DNA of 64,000 nt from contig CAYTTC010000009.1 of NCBI GenBank assembly GCA_964440525.1, forward strand, positions 4,054 to 68,053, read 5' to 3'. Origin of the DNA: DASWJZ01 sp964440525 (GTDB taxonomy: Bacteria; Pseudomonadota; Alphaproteobacteria; Rhizobiales; Afifellaceae). The position numbers were made by a program, and so were the translations under genes. Under the pieces are notes generated by a model. The model saw only the letters and a list, made by a program, of their open reading frames with translations, was not told the origin of the DNA and made no database searches. This document shows positions 52,223 to 61,203 of this stretch, piece by piece. Numbering within the stretch: the first letter of the stretch is position 1; every line of letters begins with the position of its first letter.

Positions 52223-52588
52223 ATGAAAATTCCTGGACCCGACCATCCAGTCACGATCGCGCCTAACGCGAAGCGGGTCGTGGTCACGTTCGGCGGCCGC
52301 GTCGTCGCGGATACGAAGCGCGCGCTTGCGCTGAACGAGTCGACCTACCCCGCCGTCCAATACATTCCGCGCGAGGATGTCGACATGACGCTGCTGGAGC
52401 GGACGGCGCATGGGAGCGAATGCCCCTACAAGGGTCACGCCAACTACTACAGCCTCCGCGCGGACGGGCGCGCCGCCGACAACGCGGTGTGGACCTACGA
52501 GTCGCCATACGAGGCCGTGGCGACGATCAAGGACCACCTCGCCTTCTATCCGAACCGTGTGGACAGCATCGAAGAGCGTCCCGCCTGA
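52223..52588 (+). CDS. DUF427 domain protein
   Basis: Small protein of 121 residues. ATG 52223 is chosen because AAGGAGGCTCAGAGC precedes it. The sequence KRVVVTFGGRVVADTKRALA, PAVQYIPREDVDMTLLERT, SECPYKGHANYYSL, AVWTYESPYEAVATIKDHLAFYP and VDSIEERPA is the full DUF427 pattern. DUF427 proteins are single-domain beta-barrel proteins of unknown function, often near oxidoreductases. The gene is followed after 149 bases by a flavoprotein gene. Confidence 0.9.
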   Translation: MKIPGPDHPVTIAPNAKRVVVTFGGRVVADTKRALALNESTYPAVQYIPREDVDMTLLERTAHGSECPYKGHANYYSLRADGRAADNAVWTYESPYEAVATIKDHLAFYPNRVDSIEERPA

Positions 52589-52737
52589 CCGGCGGCAGCG
52601 CCAACCACAACTTTCGCATACCGAAAAAACCGTCGATCACCGAAATTGCTGTCGGTTTTCGCGGCTGAGCGCTAAGCTGCCTTCAAGGACGGGGCGCCTC
52701 GAAAAAAGCCTCGTTCAAAACGGGGGGGGAGCGCTCC

Positions 52738-54384
52738 ATGGGCCGTGTCGGGCGCCAGTCGCCTATTCCTGCGAAAGCACAAAGCTTCAACGAAGACTTC
52801 GACATCGTGGTCGCAGGCGCAGGCGGCGTCGGCCTCGCCTCGGCGTGTTTCGCCTCATGGCTCGGCAACAAGGTGCTCGTGCTCGAGAAGGCCGACCAGA
52901 TCGGCGGCACGACCCTGAAGGCTGCCTTCTGGTACTGGGTGCCGAACAACGAGCCGATGCGCGCCCTTGGCATCGTCGACAAACGCGACGACTGCATCCG
53001 CTACATGGCGCGCCTGTCGCGTCCCGAGGTCTACAATCCCGATGCTCCCCGCTTCGGCATGAGCCAGTGGGAATACGACGCCTGTGCCGCGATCTATGAC
53101 AATGCTTCAGTGGCGACTGAGCTTCTCGCCAAGAAGGGCGCGCTGGAATACCGCCACGTTGCCGGCGTGCCGGACTACTGGGCGGAGCTCCCCGAAGACA
53201 AGGCCCCGACGGGGCGCGTGCTCGTCACCAAACAGGCGCGCGATTCCATGTCGGACGGCGGCGTGCATGCAGTGCGTACGTTGGCCGCGGCGGCAAAGAA
53301 GGCTGGCACCGATATCCGCACCGGCCATCGCGTGCAGCGCGTCATCGTCAACGACGCTGGCGCGGTCATCGGCGTCGAAGCCGACAATGCCGAGGGCAAG
53401 ACACAGCGGTTCAAGGCGCGCAAGGCGGTGATCTTCGCGACCGGCGGCTTCACTCACGACGCCGAGCTCCGCAAGAACTTTCTGAGCCAGCCGGTCTTGG
53501 GCGGCTGCGCCGCCGCGACTAACGAGGGCGACTTCGTCCACATCGGCTCGGCGGCCGGCGCGAATCTTCGCAACATGAACTACGCTTGGATGTGTCCGAT
53601 CCTGCTCGAAAAGGCGTTGAAGAAAGACCCTTCGCTGATCGGGACCTTCTCGCCCTCCGGCGACTCGATGATCTATGTCGACAAAACCGGGCGGCGGGTG
53701 ACCAACGAGAAGCTCGCTTACAACGAGTCGGCACAAAAATTCTTCGAATGGGATCCGGTCAAGTCTGAGTATCCAAACCTTGTCCTGATGGCGATCTGGG
53801 ACCAGCGCAGCCAGGAAAATTCGGCGAGCGACGAATACGGCCGCTTCATCGTGCCGAAGGGCAAGGACGACAGCCACGTCATCCGGGGCAAGACCTGGGA
53901 GGCGCTCGTCACCAACATCAAGAAGCGATTGAAGCAATATACCGGCGAGACCGGCGGCCTGAAACTCTCGCCGGATTTCGCGAAAAACCTGAAGACCACC
54001 ATCTCGCGCTTCAACGGCTTTGCGAGGAAGGGCAAGGACCTCGATTTCCAGCGTGGCGAGCGGCAGGTGGAGCTGCTCTTCAACGGGGCGACGGCGGCGA
54101 AGACCGGCAAGAACCCGACCATGTATCCGATCAGCAGCACGGGGCCCTACTACGCCGCGCTCCTGACGGGCGGCAACCTCGACACCAAGGGCGGTCCCGC
54201 GACAAACGCCAACGGCCAGGTTCTCAACGCGATCGGCGAGCCGATTCCCGGCCTCTACGGCGCTGGAAACTGCGTGGCCTCGGCGTCCGCCCGCGCCTAC
54301 TGGGCCGGCGGCGCAACGCTCGGGCCGTTCCTGGCTTTCGCCTATCTCGCCGCTAATTCGGCAAATCGCGAGACAGTGAAGTAG
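52738..54384 (+). CDS. FAD-dependent oxidoreductase (fumarate reductase/ketosteroid-dehydrogenase-like flavoprotein)
   Basis: Flavoprotein of 548 residues. The N-terminal FAD motif is FDIVVAGAGGVGLASACFAS, then VLVLEKADQIGGTTLKAAFW. Central motifs are RKAVIFATGGFTHDAEL and GDFVHIGSAAGANLRNMNYA. The C-terminal FAD_binding_2 end is GLYGAGNCVASASARAYWAGGATLGPFLAF. These enzymes include fumarate reductase flavoproteins, 3-ketosteroid 1-dehydrogenases and tricarballylate dehydrogenases. The usual fumarate-site residues could not be assigned. It is the first gene of a catabolic-looking group with an NTF2-like protein and a CUT2 importer, suggesting it oxidises the imported compound. Confidence 0.85.
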   Translation: MGRVGRQSPIPAKAQSFNEDFDIVVAGAGGVGLASACFASWLGNKVLVLEKADQIGGTTLKAAFWYWVPNNEPMRALGIVDKRDDCIRYMARLSRPEVYNPDAPRFGMSQWEYDACAAIYDNASVATELLAKKGALEYRHVAGVPDYWAELPEDKAPTGRVLVTKQARDSMSDGGVHAVRTLAAAAKKAGTDIRTGHRVQRVIVNDAGAVIGVEADNAEGKTQRFKARKAVIFATGGFTHDAELRKNFLSQPVLGGCAAATNEGDFVHIGSAAGANLRNMNYAWMCPILLEKALKKDPSLIGTFSPSGDSMIYVDKTGRRVTNEKLAYNESAQKFFEWDPVKSEYPNLVLMAIWDQRSQENSASDEYGRFIVPKGKDDSHVIRGKTWEALVTNIKKRLKQYTGETGGLKLSPDFAKNLKTTISRFNGFARKGKDLDFQRGERQVELLFNGATAAKTGKNPTMYPISSTGPYYAALLTGGNLDTKGGPATNANGQVLNAIGEPIPGLYGAGNCVASASARAYWAGGATLGPFLAFAYLAANSANRETVK

Positions 54385-54427
54385 GACGCCAAGCGTCGGC
54401 CTGTATTTTTTGGAAGGAGACGAAGAA

Positions 54428-54895
54428 ATGGCATTGACGACCCAGACGATGACCGACGAACAAAGGAAGTCCGTCGCGATCGAATACCTGAAAGCCTTCG
54501 ACAATGGCGGGGTGACCTCGACCGGCGGCTCGATCCTCGACCTCTTCGACGAGCACGCGCAGGTCTACTTTCCGAAGTGGGGTCTCGCCAACGGCAAGGC
54601 GGAGATCGGCCAGTGCTTCGGCGACGTCGGCGGCACGCTGAAGTCGATCGTCCACCACTATTCACACTTCAACTACATCTTCTCGGGCGGCGATATGGTC
54701 GTGGTCGAAGGCACGAGCCACGGCGAGCACAAGGACGGTCCATGGCGCGCCGGCAATCCCGAATGGGCCGCCGGCCGCTGGTGCGACGTGTTCGAAATCC
54801 GCGACTGGAAGATCCAGCGGTGCTTCATCTACCTCGACCCCGATTACGCCGCCAAGGATACGGCACGCTATCCGTGGCTGAAGGACAAGAAGTAA
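54428..54895 (+). CDS. NTF2-like / SnoaL-type small protein
   Basis: Protein of 155 residues from ATG 54428, preceded by AAGGAGACGAAGAA. The pattern VAIEYLKAFDNG, ILDLFDEHAQVYFPKWGLANG, HHYSHFNYIFSGGDMVVVEG and WCDVFEIRDWKIQRCFIYLD is the cone-shaped NTF2/SnoaL fold, as in ketosteroid isomerase and polyketide cyclases. These proteins bind hydrophobic or ring compounds and act as isomerases, hydratases or carriers. Its location 43 bases after a ketosteroid-dehydrogenase-like flavoprotein suggests a joint substrate. Confidence 0.85.
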   Translation: MALTTQTMTDEQRKSVAIEYLKAFDNGGVTSTGGSILDLFDEHAQVYFPKWGLANGKAEIGQCFGDVGGTLKSIVHHYSHFNYIFSGGDMVVVEGTSHGEHKDGPWRAGNPEWAAGRWCDVFEIRDWKIQRCFIYLDPDYAAKDTARYPWLKDKK

Positions 54896-54950
54896 GGCGA
54901 ACGACCCTGCTCTCGCTGCAGGCCAAAAAGACAACCACATGGAGGAATGC

Positions 54951-56132
54951 ATGAATCGGACATGGAAATGCGCCGCATCCGGTATCGCCGGCGCGGTCCT
55001 GGCGCTCGCCGGAGCCTCGGCTCAGGCGGCAACGTCGGAAGAACTGCAAATGAAGTCGCTCGGCACGACGGAAAACATCAATGCAGTGGTGGCCGAGTCG
55101 TTCAAGCGGGCGGCCGCCGGCCTGACGCCCGAGCAGCGCGAGCTCGCCATGAAGTGCTGGAAGGACTCGGTCTGCGAGACCGGACAGGGCGATGTCACCG
55201 TGGCGCTCGCCGACGGGTTTGGCGAGAACGTCTGGCGCCAGGTCACCAAGATGGAGTTCATCGTCGAGGCGCTGAGCTACCCGAACATCGCGAAGATCAT
55301 CTACACGTCCGGCCGCAATGATCCGACGAAGGCGATCTCGGACCTGCGCAGCCTGATCGCGCAGAAGGTCAACGTCATCGTCGTCTTCGCCGACGCCAGC
55401 ACTGCGCTGCTTCCGACCATCAAGGAAGCGACGGAAGCCGGCATCACGGTCGTCCTCCATAACGGCACCTACGTTGGCGGCGAACCAGGCAAGGATTATC
55501 TGACGACCGTCAGCGAAAATCTCTGCGATCTCGGCTCGGGCATGATCAAAGCCGTCGCCCAGGGCACACAGGGGAAGGAGGCGGTTTCTGTCGTCGAGCT
55601 CGGCGGCACGCCCGGCAACGGCCTCAGCGCCGGATGGCAGAAGTGCTCGGACGAAGAAATCGCGAAGAACCCGAACATGACGCTTCTCGGCAAGGCCGAC
55701 ACCAACTGGACGCAGGAAGGCTCGTTCCAGGCGATGTCGGGCTTCCTCGCCCAGAACGACAGCGTCGACGGCGTCGTCTACGAATATGCCGACGGCTTCC
55801 GCGGCGGTCTCCGCGCCTGGCAGGAGGCCGGCAAGGAGCCGAACGTCGTGGTCGCGCTGCGCACCGACGAGCAAGGGCTGTTCTGCGACTGGGAGGCGGC
55901 CAACGATCCGGACTTCAAGATCTATTTTGCGTCGGGTCATAACTTCCAGTCGGGCGTCGCGCTCACCGCCGGGATGATGCACCTCGCCGGCCAGGAAGTA
56001 CCAACGGTCGTGGACATTCCCTTCCGCTTCAGGCCGGTGACGAAGGGCATGTGCAATCCTGATCTGCCGCTCGACGCTTCGGTGTCAACGCGGCTTGACG
56101 GCGATATGCTGAAGGCGATGTTCGCCAAGTAA
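54951..56132 (+). CDS. CUT2 (ribose-type) ABC transporter substrate-binding protein
   Basis: Binding protein of 393 residues. ATG 54951 is chosen (GGAGGAATGC before it). The signal peptide is about 26 residues (GAVLALAGASAQAAT). The mature part has FGENVWRQVTKMEFIVEALS, VNVIVVFADASTALLPTIKE, GITVVLHNGTYVGGEPGKDY and VSVVELGGTPGNGLSAGWQK, the periplasmic-binding-protein type I fold (Peripla_BP_4). A Cys pair (KCWKDSVCET) is present near the N-terminus. It feeds the fused ATPase-permease 56221 and permease 58788. A hairpin at 56161-56188 follows it. Confidence 0.9.
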   Translation: MNRTWKCAASGIAGAVLALAGASAQAATSEELQMKSLGTTENINAVVAESFKRAAAGLTPEQRELAMKCWKDSVCETGQGDVTVALADGFGENVWRQVTKMEFIVEALSYPNIAKIIYTSGRNDPTKAISDLRSLIAQKVNVIVVFADASTALLPTIKEATEAGITVVLHNGTYVGGEPGKDYLTTVSENLCDLGSGMIKAVAQGTQGKEAVSVVELGGTPGNGLSAGWQKCSDEEIAKNPNMTLLGKADTNWTQEGSFQAMSGFLAQNDSVDGVVYEYADGFRGGLRAWQEAGKEPNVVVALRTDEQGLFCDWEAANDPDFKIYFASGHNFQSGVALTAGMMHLAGQEVPTVVDIPFRFRPVTKGMCNPDLPLDASVSTRLDGDMLKAMFAK

Positions 56133-56160
56133 GCGAAACGACAGTCGTCTCGACATGCAG

Positions 56161-56188
56161 GCGGGCGCGGACTTCGGTTCGCGCCCGC
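56161..56188 (+). terminator. Hairpin between binding-protein gene and fused ABC gene (attenuator-like)
   Basis: GCGGGCGCG (56161-56169) and CGCGCCCGC (56180-56188) form a perfect 9-bp stem with a 10-base loop. It lies 28 bases after the binding-protein stop and has no T-run. Such hairpins after binding-protein genes commonly stabilise that message and reduce read-through. Confidence 0.6.
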
Positions 56189-56220
56189 GCCTTGGGCAAA
56201 GGGGCCAATAAGAGGGGTGC

Positions 56221-58791
56221 ATGGCCGCGGCCTCGCTCAAAATAACGGATCTCTCGAAACGCTATCCCGGGGTTCAGGCGCTGAACCGGGTCAGCCTCGA
56301 ATGCCGGCCGGGAGAAATCCACGCAATCGTCGGTGAAAACGGTTCCGGCAAGAGCACCCTCCTTGGCATCGCCAGCGGCGCCGTTGTGCCGGATGCGGGA
56401 ATCGTCACGATCATGGGCCGCCCCCTCGCCGCGGCCGACCCGCTGCTCGCGCGACGTCTCGGACTTGCCACTGTCTACCAGGACGACTCGCTCGTCCGCG
56501 AGCTGACGGTCGCCGAAAACCTCTATCTTGGTGCTGCGCAACGCTGGGTCGCGATCGCCGGCAAGAACGAATGGGCGGAGCGGCTGCTTGCGACCTATGA
56601 CCTCGACATAAGACCGGAGGCACTGGTGGCGGCTCTCAGCCCGTCGCAGCGGCAGTTCCTCGAGATCGTCAAGGCCCTCGCCGCCGAGCCGAAGGTGCTC
56701 CTGCTCGACGAGCCGACCTCGACCCTCGATCTTCCCGGTGTCGAAAAGCTCGCGGGCATCATCCGCCGCATCACCGCGGAAGGCACCGCCGTCGTCTATG
56801 TCAGCCACCGGCTTCCGGAGGTTCTCGCTCTCGCCGATCGCGTGACGATCCTGCGCGACGGAGAGGGCCAGGGCACCTACGACGTCAGCGCCACGCTATC
56901 CGAGCGCGATCTCATCGCGCTGATGGTCGGGCGGCCGATCGAAGCCGAGTATCCCGCGAAAAGGCAGGCCGATATCGAAGCCGCGGGCGTGGCCTTCTGG
57001 GCCGCGGGCCTCAGCGGCGCGCGCTTTCACAACGTCAACCTGCATGTCCACCGCGGCGAGATTCTCGGGTTCGCAGGCGCCGAAAGTAACGGACAGAGGG
57101 AGACGCTGCGCGCGCTTGGACGGGTTGAGGAGGCGAGCGGCCATCTCTACTGCGGCGGCAAGGAGGTGAAGCTCGGCGGGCCGCGCGAGGCATTCGACGC
57201 GGGCATCATGTCGCTCAGCGCCGACCGCTCGCAGGAATCGATCTTCGCCGCCCTCGGCGTTCGCGAGAACATGACCGTCCAGGTTCTGGAACAGTTCGCC
57301 TCGGCAGGAATGGTTTCGGCGCCGAGGGAACGCACAGCCGCCGCCGCGCTGGTCGAGCAGCTGAGCATAGCCACGCCCACGCTCGACAAGCCGATCAGCG
57401 GCCTCTCCGGCGGCAACCAGCAGAAGGCGGTCTTGGCGCGGAGTTTTCTGCACAATGCGAAAGTAGTGCTTATCGACGAACCCACCCAGGGCGTCGACGC
57501 CAAGGCGCGTTTCGATATCTACCGCGCGATCCGAGCCAAGGCCGAGCAGGGAGTCGCTTGCATCATCAATTCGTCGGATGCCCTGGAGCTCGCCGGGCTT
57601 TGCGACCGCGTCTTCGTCTTCTCGCGCGGGCGCGTCGTGCGCGAGCTGGTGGGTGGCGCGATCAGCGAGGAGCGCATCGTCTCCTCGTTTCTGACCGCGA
57701 GGGAAATTGCCGAGAAGACGAAAGCCGAGGCCGCCGCGCCAAAAGCGGTAGCTCGGCTCTCCTTCGGCGCGCTCCGCAAGGCTGTCGCCGACCGCAGCAA
57801 CGCATGGTGGGCTCCGCTGGCGTTCCTCGTGCTCCTGACGCTCGCCGTCGGCGGCTATGCCACCTTCGAATCCGACGTTTTCCTGACGGCGCTCAACATC
57901 CGCCATATCCTGCTCGCGACCGCTCCGCTGGCGCTCGTTACCATGGCGCAATTCAACGTGCTGATGGTGCGCGGCTTCGACATTTCCGTCGGCGCACTCA
58001 TGAGCCTGACGGTCGTGCTCGCCTCCTTCATCATCGCCGCGGAGATGGGCGGAGGCGCCCTCCTCCTCGGAATCATCGTGTGTCTGGCCGTCGGCGCGGC
58101 CGTCGGGCTGGTGAACGGCGGCATGGTGCGCTTCGTCGGCGTCAACGCGGTGATCACGACCATCGCCACGCTCAGCGTCCTGCAGGGTCTTGCGCTTTAC
58201 GGTCGACCGTCGCCGCTCGGCAGCATCAGCCCGGAGTTCAACGAGCTGCTGCAGACGCGGATAGGTTCCGTCCCGGCCTCGATCTTCGTCATCCTCGCCG
58301 CCGCGGTCCTCGGCGACATCTGGCTCTACAACACGCGGAGCGGTCTCCGGCTGCGCGCCGTCGGCTTTCGCGAGGAGGCGGCGAAGCGGAACGGCGTCCG
58401 CCTGAACGTCGTGTATCTCCGCGCCTACCTTCTCTCCGGCGTGCTCGCTGTCGTCGCCGGGTTTTTCCTCGCCTCCGAGGTGGGCTTCGGGCATCCGACC
58501 GTCGGATCGAGCTACACGCTGACCAGCATCGCGGCGGCAGTCCTCGGCGGCGCGTCGCTCGTCGGCGGGCGCGGCTCGTTCGTCGGCGCGATTCTCGGGG
58601 CTCTGTTCTTCACCCTCATCGTCAACATCATCACGCTTCTTGGAATGAGCACAGCCGTCGGGATCATCGCCAGCGGCGCGCTCACGCTCTTCGCCGTGTT
58701 CCTCTATTCCGGCTGGCAACCGCTCAAGCGGGTGTGGACGCGTATCCGTGCGGCAATCCGGTCGCTGCAAAGAGCGGTCCAGAGATCATGA
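56221..58791 (+). CDS. Fused CUT2 ABC transporter: tandem ATPase plus permease in one protein
   Basis: Protein of 856 residues joining an RbsA-like tandem ATPase and an RbsC-like permease. NBD1: Walker A GENGSGKST (38-46), weak signature LSPSQRQFLEIVKAL, Walker B VLLLDEPTSTLD. NBD2 (from about 250): the P-loop is replaced by GFAGAESNGQRETLRALG without GKS, as is usual for the second half of RbsA-type ATPases, but the signature LSGGNQQKAVLARSF and Walker B VVLIDEPTQGVD are intact. After a linker near 520-535, eight to ten hydrophobic helices follow, with GFDISVGALMSLTVV and SIAAAVLGGASLVGGRGS typical of BPD_transp_2 permeases. In most bacteria these are separate genes. The reading frame is continuous, so the fusion is real in this sequence. 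Confidence 0.88.
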   Translation: MAAASLKITDLSKRYPGVQALNRVSLECRPGEIHAIVGENGSGKSTLLGIASGAVVPDAGIVTIMGRPLAAADPLLARRLGLATVYQDDSLVRELTVAENLYLGAAQRWVAIAGKNEWAERLLATYDLDIRPEALVAALSPSQRQFLEIVKALAAEPKVLLLDEPTSTLDLPGVEKLAGIIRRITAEGTAVVYVSHRLPEVLALADRVTILRDGEGQGTYDVSATLSERDLIALMVGRPIEAEYPAKRQADIEAAGVAFWAAGLSGARFHNVNLHVHRGEILGFAGAESNGQRETLRALGRVEEASGHLYCGGKEVKLGGPREAFDAGIMSLSADRSQESIFAALGVRENMTVQVLEQFASAGMVSAPRERTAAAALVEQLSIATPTLDKPISGLSGGNQQKAVLARSFLHNAKVVLIDEPTQGVDAKARFDIYRAIRAKAEQGVACIINSSDALELAGLCDRVFVFSRGRVVRELVGGAISEERIVSSFLTAREIAEKTKAEAAAPKAVARLSFGALRKAVADRSNAWWAPLAFLVLLTLAVGGYATFESDVFLTALNIRHILLATAPLALVTMAQFNVLMVRGFDISVGALMSLTVVLASFIIAAEMGGGALLLGIIVCLAVGAAVGLVNGGMVRFVGVNAVITTIATLSVLQGLALYGRPSPLGSISPEFNELLQTRIGSVPASIFVILAAAVLGDIWLYNTRSGLRLRAVGFREEAAKRNGVRLNVVYLRAYLLSGVLAVVAGFFLASEVGFGHPTVGSSYTLTSIAAAVLGGASLVGGRGSFVGAILGALFFTLIVNIITLLGMSTAVGIIASGALTLFAVFLYSGWQPLKRVWTRIRAAIRSLQRAVQRS

Positions 58792-59801
58792 CGGCGCCCG
58801 CGGAAACGCCCGTCGAAACCGGCGCCATCGCTCGATTTGCGAGCCTGCCCCGCGTCCAGATGCGGTTCGTGGCGATATGGCTGGCTTTCCTGGCACTCAT
58901 CGCTCTCGGTGGGATCGTCGCGCCGCGAAGCCTCCTACCTTCGGCCTTCCTCGCCACCGTTCCGCTGGCGGCCTTTCTGATCATCACGGCGACAGGCGAA
59001 GCTCTCGTCCTGATGTCGCGCGGCATCGATCTCTCGATCCCCGCGATCGTCACGCTGTCGAGCACGATCCTGCTTGGCTTTTCCAGCGGGCGAGACGAGG
59101 ACATCCTGGTGGCGGTCGTCGCCGCGCTTCTCTTTGCCGTGGCGGTTGGCCTGATCAACGGCACGCTCGTCGCGATCCTCAAGCTGAACGCGTTGATCGT
59201 CACACTCGCGGTAGGCGCCATCACCACCGGCGCCACACTCTGGTACCGAGAATCGCTTCCGGCGGAATCGCGGGTGCCGCCGGCGCTCGCCGACTGGGGC
59301 GGCTCCCGCATTCTCGGCCTCAATGTCTCCGTGTGGGTCGCGTTCGCACTCGTTGCCGCGCTGACGATCGTCCTGCGCAAGTCGACACTGGGCCGCCGAT
59401 TCTCCGCGGTCGGCGCCAATCCGCAAGCGGCGTGGGTGGCCGCAATCAACGTTCCCGCCTACCAGATTGCCGCCTTCGCCATTGCCGGGCTGCTCTACGG
59501 CATTGCCGGCATCCTGCTTTCCGCCTTCATCCGCAACCCGACCCTCCTCGTCGGCGACCCGTATCTCCTGGCGCCCATCGCTGCCGCCGTCCTCGGCGGC
59601 ACCGCCATCACCGGCGGCGTCGGCAGCATGGTCGCGGTCGCCGGGGCAGCGCTCTTCCTGACGCATCTCGGACAGATTCTGAAAATGCTCGGCCTGTCGA
59701 CCGCACTCCAGCTGGTCATCCAGGGCGTCGCGATCGCGCTTGGGATGGCGCTCGCCGAATCGAAGTTTTCGCTGACGAAGATTTTCAGGCGCGAGCGGTA
59801 A
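58788..59801 (+). CDS. CUT2 ABC transporter permease (RbsC-like)
   Basis: Permease of 337 residues starting at ATG 58788, overlapping the preceding stop as ATGA. It has about eight to ten helices. Family segments are ALVLMSRGIDLSIPAIVTLS, LIVTLAVGAITTGATLWYRE, GRRFSAVGANPQAAWVAAIN, and the end IAAAVLGGTAITGGVGSMVA. It probably pairs with the permease half of the fused protein as an asymmetric channel. The gene ends before a strong hairpin shared with the convergent creatininase gene. Confidence 0.9.
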   Translation: MTAPAETPVETGAIARFASLPRVQMRFVAIWLAFLALIALGGIVAPRSLLPSAFLATVPLAAFLIITATGEALVLMSRGIDLSIPAIVTLSSTILLGFSSGRDEDILVAVVAALLFAVAVGLINGTLVAILKLNALIVTLAVGAITTGATLWYRESLPAESRVPPALADWGGSRILGLNVSVWVAFALVAALTIVLRKSTLGRRFSAVGANPQAAWVAAINVPAYQIAAFAIAGLLYGIAGILLSAFIRNPTLLVGDPYLLAPIAAAVLGGTAITGGVGSMVAVAGAALFLTHLGQILKMLGLSTALQLVIQGVAIALGMALAESKFSLTKIFRRER

Positions 59802-59824
59802 CCCTCTCCCAGAGGGAGAGGGTC
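59802..59824. terminator. Bidirectional hairpin between convergent operons
   Basis: ACCCTCTCCC (59802-59811) and GGGAGAGGGT (59815-59824) form a perfect 10-bp stem with loop AGA. It begins at the permease stop and lies 15 bases before the creatininase stop, so it can terminate both transcripts. No T-run is present. Confidence 0.65.
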
Positions 59825-59838
59825 GCGCGCGTAGAAGC

Positions 59839-60651
59839 TCAGAACGAGCCGAACCCGCTTTTCAGCGGAACCGCACGGACATCCCTCAGGAGCTCGACGA
59901 AGCCCTGAGCCTGATGCTCAGCGACGCGGCGACCTTTTTCGGCTGTCGCGGCGGACGCGTTGCCGACGACGCCGTGCGGATTGAGGTCGCTCGCGATCCA
60001 GGCGAAGGCGTGCGTGCCGGTCGGCCCGAGATGTTTGAACTCCGACTCAGTTCTCGCTGCGAGCGAAGGAAAATCCTCTGCCTTCGTCATATCGACCAGG
60101 TCTGAACGAAAATGCAGCATCAGCGACGTCTCGACCTCGCCGCCGTGGATGCCGTGGCGCCGCTCGACGTCAGAGAACATCGCATCGGGAACTCCGAAGC
60201 GCGACCAGCTCGTCTTCACCGCGAGCATTTTGGCGCGAACGCGAAGCTCGCGGGCGACGATCCCCATGATCTCTTCGTTGCCGCCGTGCGAATTGACGAA
60301 GACGAGTTTTCTCACGCCGGCGCGATGCACCGAAAGACCCAGTTCAGTCCACGCCTCGATCGCGACCGCCGCGGGAAGCGTCAGCGTGCCCGGCGCATGA
60401 AGATGCTCGTTCGATTTGCCGACCGCCTGGATCGGCAGGCTGCGGACGTCGAGGTCGGGCGGCAGCATCGCGGCGACCGTCATCAGCATTCCTTCCGCGA
60501 TCAGCGTGTCGGTGCCGAGCGGCAGATGCGGACCGTGCTGCTCGACCGCGGCAAGTGGCAGGATCGCAATCGTGGAGTCGGCGTCGATGTTACCGAACTC
60601 CGTCGTCCGGAACTCGGCCCATCGGAGCCGTCGCCGTGCTGCTTCGGTCAC
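59839..60651 (-). CDS. Creatininase-family amidohydrolase
   Basis: Protein of 270 residues from GTG 60651 (TGAGGAAC precedes it; an ATG at 60681 overlaps RidA and adds ten atypical residues). Metal-site motifs are present: LAAVEQHGPHLPLGTDT (Glu, His, Asp), VNSHGGNEEI, and IHGGEVETSLML with the second Glu. Creatininases open cyclic amides such as creatinine. Relatives act on guanidino or formamide compounds and on mycofactocin precursors. It follows ridA on the same strand with a short overlap or gap and is convergent to the CUT2 importer. The substrate is unknown. Confidence 0.88.
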   Translation of the reverse strand: MTEAARRRLRWAEFRTTEFGNIDADSTIAILPLAAVEQHGPHLPLGTDTLIAEGMLMTVAAMLPPDLDVRSLPIQAVGKSNEHLHAPGTLTLPAAVAIEAWTELGLSVHRAGVRKLVFVNSHGGNEEIMGIVARELRVRAKMLAVKTSWSRFGVPDAMFSDVERRHGIHGGEVETSLMLHFRSDLVDMTKAEDFPSLAARTESEFKHLGPTGTHAFAWIASDLNPHGVVGNASAATAEKGRRVAEHQAQGFVELLRDVRAVPLKSGFGSF

Positions 60652-60661
60652 CGGATGTTCC

Positions 60662-61051
60662 TCATGCCGGCCCCACCGCAATGACCTCGACCTCGATCTT
60701 GAATTCGGGCCGCGAAAAGCCGGAGACGATCACCAGCGTCGAAGCTGGCGGCGGATCGCCGGCCAGCCGATCGCGCACCGCCATGTAGGGTCCCATATGC
60801 GCCCTGTCGGTGACGAAGGCATTGATGCGGACGATATCGGCGAGCGTGAGCCCCGCCTCGGCAAGAATTGCCGCGATATTGGCGAAACAGAGCTCCGCCT
60901 GCTCCCCCGCATCCTTCGGCACCCGATCGTCGGGCGCGACCCCAAGCTGGCCAGAACAAAAAACGAGGCGATGCCCCGCCGGCACTTCCACACCGTGGCT
61001 GTAACGCGCGAAGGGCGGGCGGATCGAGGCGGGCGTGAGCGGGCGGAGCAT
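60662..61051 (-). CDS. RidA (YjgF/YER057c/UK114) family protein
   Basis: Protein of 129 residues. It starts MLRPLTPASIRPPFARYSHG and includes LVFCSGQLGVAPDD, QAELCFANIAAILAEAGLTL, DIVRINAFVTDRAHMGPYM and the end FKIEVEVIAVGPA. RidA proteins hydrolyse reactive enamines or imines. The arginine that binds the substrate carboxylate in archetypal RidA (Arg105, usually in a PAR motif) is replaced here by PASTLV, so this belongs to one of the other Rid subfamilies and may have a different substrate. It is coupled to the creatininase gene. Confidence 0.9.
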   Translation of the reverse strand: MLRPLTPASIRPPFARYSHGVEVPAGHRLVFCSGQLGVAPDDRVPKDAGEQAELCFANIAAILAEAGLTLADIVRINAFVTDRAHMGPYMAVRDRLAGDPPPASTLVIVSGFSRPEFKIEVEVIAVGPA

Positions 61052-61203
61052 GTCAGCTTCGGAAAATGCGTCGCCACGCTACGATTGCCGGGCCGGCCGT
61101 GACAAGTGCGACTGACCAGACGCGGGCGGACATGTGGTCTAGATTGCGCCGCAGTAAAAGGATGAAATGCCGTTGCGATAACGCCACCCTAGGGAGCCAG
61201 TAA

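Noticed and set aside
56896..58770. A 624-residue open frame on the minus strand
   Set aside because: Antisense shadow of the fused ATPase-permease gene; high-GC DNA produces such frames by codon bias.
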